Virus record (IMG/VR): IMGVR_UViG_3300034160_000206
Coordinates: 1 to 26,919 of that record
Reading direction: 5' to 3' (one strand)
Origin: a virus
Length of the DNA stretch: 26,919 nucleotides
Shown piece by piece: positions 23,514 through 26,919 of the stretch. The notes under the pieces are model-generated. The model was not told the DNA's origin. It saw only the letters and a list, made by a program, of their open reading frames with translations, and did no database searches. The position numbers and the translations under genes were made by a program. The stretch's first letter is position 1, and each line of letters opens with the position of its first letter.

Positions 23514-24173
23514 ATGCACCACACAACAGATCACGTTATCTCAAACATCAATTACCTTATGCAGCAAAAAGGCGTTGCTGCGGTAGCTGACTTGGCAAAG
23601 TTGATTCACGTTCCCCAGCCTACCTTCCATCGTCTGATGTCCGGAGAGAACCAAGACCCTAAGTACACCTTGCTTAAACGTGTGGCTGATTATTTCAAAA
23701 TCACCGTATCTGATTTGGTAGAAAAAGATTTGCGTACCGCAGCGGCTAATAACGTAATCGGACATCCAGAAGTTGTAGCGTTTACACGCATACCTGTAAT
23801 GGGGAGTGCACAATTAGGAAGTGAGGGCCATTGGGTACCCCTCGACAACGGTGACGGTTTTGTCAATTGGCCATCAGCAGATCCTGAAGCTTTTGCGCTG
23901 CGTTGCACAGGGGATTCAATGAAACCTCGTATTAAGGAAGGAGAGTATGTTGTCGTCGAGCCTAATCATGGGTACCTACCAGGAGATGAAGTTCTCTTAG
24001 TGACTAAAGACGAGCAAGTTATGGTAAAGACTTTCCTCTACCAACGCGACGGCGCGGTGCTGGTCATGTCTGTAAATGAAGAACACCCACCCCTTAGATT
24101 CCCCGTCAACGAAGTCGAGCGCATTCAGTATGTAGCCGGCATAGCAAAGCCTTCATTACACGGAACGTACTGA
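23514..24173 (+). CDS. cI: CI-type repressor (HTH plus S24 peptidase)
   Basis: A 219-aa prophage repressor. An N-terminal helix-turn-helix (about 22-45, AAVADLAKLIHVPQPTFHRL) is followed by a linker and a LexA-like S24 domain with Ser135 (CTGDSMKP) and Lys172 (VMVKTF), the serine-lysine dyad for self-cleavage after RecA activation. The usual Ala-Gly or Cys-Gly cleavage pair is not visible between residues 80 and 105; GSAQLG occupies that place. It keeps both early promoters off through four AATTCA-N4-TGAATT operators flanking it. AAAGG precedes the ATG. A good terminator follows at 24191. Confidence 0.92.
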   Translation: MHHTTDHVISNINYLMQQKGVAAVADLAKLIHVPQPTFHRLMSGENQDPKYTLLKRVADYFKITVSDLVEKDLRTAAANNVIGHPEVVAFTRIPVMGSAQLGSEGHWVPLDNGDGFVNWPSADPEAFALRCTGDSMKPRIKEGEYVVVEPNHGYLPGDEVLLVTKDEQVMVKTFLYQRDGAVLVMSVNEEHPPLRFPVNEVERIQYVAGIAKPSLHGTY

Positions 24174-24190
24174 CTTTTAAAGGGCTGAAG

Positions 24191-24220
24191 ATTGCCGCCA
24201 AATTTGGGCGGTAATTTTTT
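24191..24220 (+). terminator. Rho-independent terminator of cI
   Basis: ATTGCCGCC-AAATTTG-GGCGGTAAT forms a nine-pair stem (one G-U), followed by TTTTT. It ends 17 bases after the cI stop and just before the left operator. It would keep cI transcripts out of the left operon. Confidence 0.88.
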
Positions 24221-24229
24221 ACATCTTTA

Positions 24230-24245
24230 AATTCATTTTTGAATT
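24230..24245. promoter_or_regulatory. Operator OL-C
   Basis: AATTCA-TTTT-TGAATT is a perfect consensus match. Its right half overlaps the -35 of the left promoter (TTGACG at 24244). Confidence 0.8.
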
Positions 24246-24272
24246 GACGAGGTATTCATGTTCGGTTATAAA
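24244..24272 (+). promoter_or_regulatory. Early left promoter PL
   Basis: TTGACG, 17 bp, TATAAA: strong sigma70 hexamers. The transcript would start near 24279 and run through a leader of about 200 bases to the 82-aa gene. Operators sit on both ends. Confidence 0.85.
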
Positions 24273-24286
24273 TTCACTATTGAATT
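24271..24286. promoter_or_regulatory. Operator OL-D
   Basis: AATTCA-CTAT-TGAATT, perfect half-sites with a four-base spacer, overlapping the -10 and start of PL. A further half-site, AATTCA at 24294-24299, follows without a partner. Confidence 0.8.
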
Positions 24287-24520
24287 TCACGGGAATTCAA
24301 AAACAAATCTAAACGCCCCTTGGTGAGCGATGCAATCACCGAACAGCCACCTTCAGAGGGTGACCGACTGGACCCGCTCTTTCTCAACCAAGAGGAAAAG
24401 ATCATGTAAACGATACGCAGTGAACTTACCGCTGCCCTTGCAACACGCGAGGGTTTCGGCAAGACCACTAAAGGAGATAGCCATGCGCAAACTAATCGAA
24501 CAAGTCATTTCCCCTTCAAG
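24284..24520 (+). other. Left leader: open frame interrupted once, boxA and start-stop minigene
   Basis: A 309-base stretch (24174-24482) without a confident gene. One frame stays open from 24284 to 24520 except for TAA at 24407. Its GTG-started first part (24323-24409) would read SDAITEQPPSEGDRLDPLFL and end QEEKIM, which looks protein-like but lacks a ribosome site. Its last codons are GAGG, eight bases, ATG-TAA (24392-24409), a start-stop minigene arrangement. CGCTCTTT at 24375-24382 matches the boxA core of nut sites. No clear boxB hairpin was found beside it. Confidence 0.4.
24375..24382 (+). promoter_or_regulatory. boxA-like antitermination element
   Basis: CGCTCTTT equals the bacterial/lambdoid boxA consensus CGCTCTTTA over eight bases. 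It lies about 96 bases downstream of the PL start, where nutL would be. A five-pair stem CTCTT/AAGAG spans 24377-24394. No boxB pentaloop hairpin is recognised. Confidence 0.55.
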
Positions 24521-24731
24521 TAACGACTCCCTACCAGTAATCAAAGACCAACGCCGCTATGAGTACCAGATGGCCCGCGACAACAAAGGCCGTCTCGCAG
24601 TGACTGGCGTCAAACTGGTTGAAAACTATCAGCGTCTCCAATCCCGTGGCAAAAGCGGTAAGCAGCCACATAAACCAACAGGCATTGCGAAGATGCGCCG
24701 TGCAGCCCGTAAAGCGCGCCGGGTTCATTAG
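24483..24731 (+). CDS. Arg-rich 82-aa protein, possible N-like antiterminator
   Basis: The ATG at 24483 has a strong ribosome site (AAGGAGAT). The protein is basic throughout and ends TGIAKMRRAARKARRVH, an arginine-rich motif. It is the first solid gene of the left operon behind a boxA-like element, which is the position of N in lambdoid phages. N proteins carry their RNA-binding motif near the N terminus (for example GTAKSRYKARRAE in phage 21 as I recall it), whereas here it is at the very C terminus, so the match is in composition and place, not architecture. It could equally be an unrelated DNA- or ribosome-binding protein. Confidence 0.75.
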   Translation: MRKLIEQVISPSSNDSLPVIKDQRRYEYQMARDNKGRLAVTGVKLVENYQRLQSRGKSGKQPHKPTGIAKMRRAARKARRVH

Positions 24732-24733
24732 TA

Positions 24734-24777
24734 GTTTTACCCTGCCGCTGCCATCAAGGGGCGGACAGGACTAAAAC
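24734..24777 (+). repeat. Imperfect stem-loop between left-operon genes
   Basis: GTTTTACCCTGCCGC at the left and GCGGACAGGACTAAAAC at the right are largely complementary (GTTTTA with TAAAAC, CCTG with CAGG, CCGC with GCGG, with small bulges). It sits just before the ribosome site of the next gene. It has no T tract, so it may be an RNA processing or stability element rather than a terminator. Confidence 0.55.
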
Positions 24778-24796
24778 CACTGAGAGGATCATCGCT

Positions 24797-25315
24797 ATGC
24801 AGATAACGGTTCAGGCTGCTCACTTTCTAGCAGCCTTCAAATTCATGGCTACTAATGACGTTCGGTATTACCTGAATGGAATGTTCTTCGACCACCAGGA
24901 CAATAAACTGGTCTCCACCAATGGCCACCGCATGTTTGTTGGCAAGCATGCGGGCGTTGAAAGTAGCGTTATCATTTCTTTTGTCGGTAAGCCGCCTACC
25001 CGGTTTGAATACGTGCTGATTGATACCGAAACAGGTAGCTCTGATTTTTACTATAAAGGCAACGTGGTCGCGATCTTGCCATGTAAGGTGGTTGACGCTA
25101 GATATCCCGATTGGCAACGCCTGGCGAACAACTCCACCCCGTCGAAAATAGATGCGATAGGTCTAACAGCAGACTACATAGGAGATGCGCTAACGGTGGC
25201 CAAACTATTCAACAAGCACCACGTCTGTAAATTCGAGTTCCAGGGTACAACAGGAGCCATGCGGATCACTTACACCCCGGAGGCTTTCTCCCTGATTATG
25301 CCAGCCCGTTGCTGA
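24797..25315 (+). CDS. Beta-clamp-like protein (DNA polymerase III beta fold)
   Basis: A 172-aa protein. DVRYYLNGMFFD followed by NKLVSTNGHRMFVG (residues 21-49) is the signature of a DNA polymerase sliding-clamp domain, where a Thr-(Asn/Asp)-Gly-His-Arg loop is conserved. The second half (ILPCKVVDARYPDWQRL, then FEFQGTTGAMRITY) gives the Y-P-D-W segment and the closing strand. The full clamp is about 366 aa, so this holds one and a half domains and may bind or modulate the host clamp loader or polymerase, or inhibit host replication. AGAGGA precedes the ATG by eight bases. Confidence 0.75.
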   Translation: MQITVQAAHFLAAFKFMATNDVRYYLNGMFFDHQDNKLVSTNGHRMFVGKHAGVESSVIISFVGKPPTRFEYVLIDTETGSSDFYYKGNVVAILPCKVVDARYPDWQRLANNSTPSKIDAIGLTADYIGDALTVAKLFNKHHVCKFEFQGTTGAMRITYTPEAFSLIMPARC

Positions 25316-25326
25316 GGACCATCCCC

Positions 25327-25422
25327 GTGAGAATAAGCAAACGCCGATTCGCTCAGGTAACCGTCGTTATTTATTTAGTAACCCTGGCCCTCGCTTGGTA
25401 CCTGGGTTTTGAAATGGGTTAA
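25327..25422 (+). CDS. Small membrane protein, 31 aa
   Basis: GTG start with GAGG nine bases upstream, overlapping the end of the clamp-like gene's stop region. It has a short basic N terminus (RISKRRF) followed by one membrane span (VTVVIYLVTLALAWYLGF). Positive residues in front suggest an N-in topology. The ribosome site and tight packing with its neighbours support it. Function unknown. Confidence 0.6.
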   Translation: MRISKRRFAQVTVVIYLVTLALAWYLGFEMG

Positions 25423-25450
25423 ACCTCGCACCACTCCGGAGTAACCCTCC

Positions 25451-25996
25451 ATGATTGAACAGTTTAAGGAAATGTTCGAGTACGAAAACGGAAATTTAAT
25501 CTGGAAGACTCGACCCCAAAAGCACTTCAAGAACGTTCGAGGTTGGAAAATATTTAACAGCCGCTATGCGGGTAAAAAAGCTGGATGTGTTGCGAAGACG
25601 GGTTATGTCTTTATCGCTGTAAACTGCAAAAACCACCTCGCCCACAGAATTATATGGGTTATGCACCGTGGCCCGATACCTAACGGGCTATGGGTTGACC
25701 ATCTTAATCACATTCGGCATGACAACAGAATCGACAATCTTCGGTTAGTTGACGCCGCAGATAATCAGAAGAATGTTTCTCTGCGCGGTACCAGCAACAG
25801 CGGAGTAACGGGCATTCACTGGGATGCGCGCTGTAAAAAGTGGTGCGCCTCCATCACGTCGCACGGCAAAAGGCAGTTTCTAGGCCGTCATGAAAGCAAA
25901 ACGGCTGCGATTACCGCAAGAAAACAAGCCGAAATAGAACTAGGTTTCCACTCCAATCACGGGAGCCATCCCCGAAATGCACAAACCAATTACTGA
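25451..25996 (+). CDS. AP2-HNH homing-type endonuclease
   Basis: A 181-aa nuclease. An HNH core runs over residues about 62-109: LAHRIIWVMHRGPIP with His65, VDHLNHIRHDNRIDNLRLVD with Asp83-His84 and the Asn, then ADNQKN. An AP2 DNA-binding domain follows (118-164, SGVTGIHWDARCKKWCASI, then FLGRHESKTAAITARKQAEIE). Such freestanding genes are common mobile elements of phages and may cut at a site in a related phage that lacks them. It sits between two tiny membrane genes in the left operon. All motif residues are present. Confidence 0.9.
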   Translation: MIEQFKEMFEYENGNLIWKTRPQKHFKNVRGWKIFNSRYAGKKAGCVAKTGYVFIAVNCKNHLAHRIIWVMHRGPIPNGLWVDHLNHIRHDNRIDNLRLVDAADNQKNVSLRGTSNSGVTGIHWDARCKKWCASITSHGKRQFLGRHESKTAAITARKQAEIELGFHSNHGSHPRNAQTNY

Positions 25997-26123
25997 GCTG
26001 GTTCGCCAGCAACACCAGTTCCGTTTAACTGGTGCGGATTTCCATACCCCGAAAACGCGCGGCCTGTTGTTCCCGCTGGGTTTGCTGTGCGTTGCCTTTT
26101 TCGTCCTCTACTTAGCGAGATAA
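25977..26123 (+). CDS. Small membrane protein, 48 aa
   Basis: The ATG at 25977 lies inside the last 20 bases of the HNH gene. The protein begins MHKPITELVRQQHQFRLTGA, a soluble basic part, and ends in one membrane span (GLLFPLGLLCVAFFVLYLA) with a final Arg, so it is probably tail-anchored. The ribosome site (GGGAG) is rather far, at about 12 bases. The coding character is clear from the sharply bipartite composition. The next gene starts four bases later. Function unknown. Confidence 0.62.
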   Translation: MHKPITELVRQQHQFRLTGADFHTPKTRGLLFPLGLLCVAFFVLYLAR

Positions 26124-26127
26124 CAGA

Positions 26128-26919
26128 ATGCAGATCACAACGTTCAAGGGCTTCAAAACAAATTTAACCTGCCGTGGCTTCCAGTTCGAAATTGGCAAAA
26201 CCTACGAGCACCAGGGAAAGGTAGCGGCCTGCGCCGCTGGCTTCCATTCCTGTGAATATCCGCTCGACTGCTTCAGCTACTACCCGCCAGCGGAAAGCCG
26301 TTACGCCGAGGCGGTGGCCGAGGGCGAAGTCAGCCGCGAGGAAGATGGTGACAGCAAAATCGCCAGCGCCAAGATCACAATCTCGGCTGAAATTTCCGTG
26401 CACCAACTTGTTAGCCGCGCGATTGAATGGGTTTGGAGCCGAGTAGATAAGTCACTCGAGCAGACGAACACCGGCAACCGCTCCGCTGCCAGCAACACCG
26501 GCTACCAGTCCGCTGCCAGCAACACCGGCTACCAGTCCGCTGCCAGCAACACCGGCAACCGCTCCGCTGCCAGCAACACCGGCGACCGCTCCGCTGCCAG
26601 CAACACCGGCTACCAGTCCGCTGCCAGCAACACCGGCTACCAGTCCGCTGCCAGCAACACCGGCTACCAGTCCGCTGCCAGCAACACCGGCGACTACTCC
26701 GCTGCCAGCAACACCGGCGACTACTCCGCTGCCAGCAACACCGGCAACCGCTCCGCTGCCAGCAACACCGGCGACTACTCCGCTGCCAGCAACACCGGCA
26801 ACCGCTCCGCTGCCAGCAACACCGGCAACCGCTCCGCTGCCAGCAACACCGGCGACCGCTCCGCTGCCAGCAACACCGGCTACCAGTCCGCTGCCAGCAA
26901 CACCGGCAACCGCTCCGCT
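26128..26919 (+). CDS. DUF7666-type protein with 9-residue tandem repeats (partial)
   Basis: An open frame of 264 codons without stop at the window end. Residues 1-113 form the N-terminal domain seen in many phage proteins (MQITTFKGFKTNLTCRGFQF, then GKVAACAAGFHSCEYPLDCF), which I take to be DUF7666. From residue 114 the protein is a tandem array of NTG-xx-SAAS, of which 17 units are visible, the last cut off. The repeat resembles beta-solenoid repeats such as pentapeptide or ice-nucleation types, so it should fold as a long rod. The function of this family is unknown to me. The start lies four bases after the preceding stop. Confidence 0.8.
   Translation, partial: MQITTFKGFKTNLTCRGFQFEIGKTYEHQGKVAACAAGFHSCEYPLDCFSYYPPAESRYAEAVAEGEVSREEDGDSKIASAKITISAEISVHQLVSRAIEWVWSRVDKSLEQTNTGNRSAASNTGYQSAASNTGYQSAASNTGNRSAASNTGDRSAASNTGYQSAASNTGYQSAASNTGYQSAASNTGDYSAASNTGDYSAASNTGNRSAASNTGDYSAASNTGNRSAASNTGNRSAASNTGDRSAASNTGYQSAASNTGNRSA
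26467..26919 (+). repeat. 27-bp tandem repeat array, at least 17 units
   Basis: Units of 27 bp start at 26467 and recur exactly every 27 bp to the edge. Twenty-two of the 27 bases are identical in every unit; only two neighbouring codons differ. The visible order of the variable dipeptide is NR, YQ, YQ, NR, DR, YQ, YQ, YQ, DY, DY, NR, DY, NR, NR, DR, YQ, NR. No spacer sequences are present, so this is not CRISPR. Confidence 0.97.

Noticed and set aside
26467-26919. CRISPR array
   Set aside because: The 27-bp units are directly adjacent with no spacers, keep one reading frame and encode a regular 9-residue protein repeat.

Overview
The window is a contiguous piece of a temperate, P22-like (short-tailed, lambdoid) phage or prophage of an enterobacterial host. 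The evidence is a complete P22/Sf6-order head-and-tail gene block, a lambdoid immunity region with divergent CI/Cro-type genes and paired operators, a Q-type late antiterminator, a holin-endolysin-Rz/Rz1 lysis cassette, and a boxA-like element in the leftward early leader. No integrase, attachment site or host gene is visible. The host genus cannot be fixed from the sequence alone.

Right arm, all on the minus strand and read from high to low coordinates: cro-like gene (23386), Prim-Pol/VapE replication protein (23173), an AT-rich repeat-filled gap that is a good origin candidate (20690-20980), a 97-aa unknown gene, Q (20339), and a 645-base structured leader. The leader holds a possible late promoter, two terminators, a tRNA-like multibranched fold and a long inverted repeat. 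Then come the lysis genes (holin, GH19 endolysin, Rz with nested Rz1, a 46-aa ORF, a 77-aa unknown), packaging (TerS, TerL, portal), scaffold and coat. A strong terminator hairpin follows the coat gene, then a small Sf6-gp6-position gene, tail genes 4, 10, 26 and 14, the ejection proteins 7, 20 and 16, and the tailspike.

Between gene 16 and the tailspike lies a short plus-strand block: an Arc-like repressor, an unknown 149-aa protein and two small membrane proteins. It occupies the place of the P22 immI/superinfection-exclusion region, but no Ant antirepressor is present.

Left early arm, plus strand: the CI-type repressor (23514-24173) with its terminator, then a promoter flanked by two operators (24230-24286) driving an Arg-rich 82-aa protein that could be an N-like antiterminator, a beta-clamp-like protein, two very small membrane proteins, an AP2-HNH endonuclease, and an open-ended DUF7666-type protein. 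The last carries at least 17 tandem 9-residue repeats that vary only at one dipeptide and run off the end of the window.

The four 16-bp operators (consensus AATTCA-N4-TGAATT) give a simple switch: CI and Cro share sites over both early promoters, Q then reads through leader terminators into lysis and morphogenesis, and an attenuating hairpin after the coat gene may help set coat-to-tail protein ratios. The least explained parts are the leader between Q and holin, the repeat-rich gap after the VapE gene, the Arc-like accessory block, and the dipeptide-variable repeat protein.
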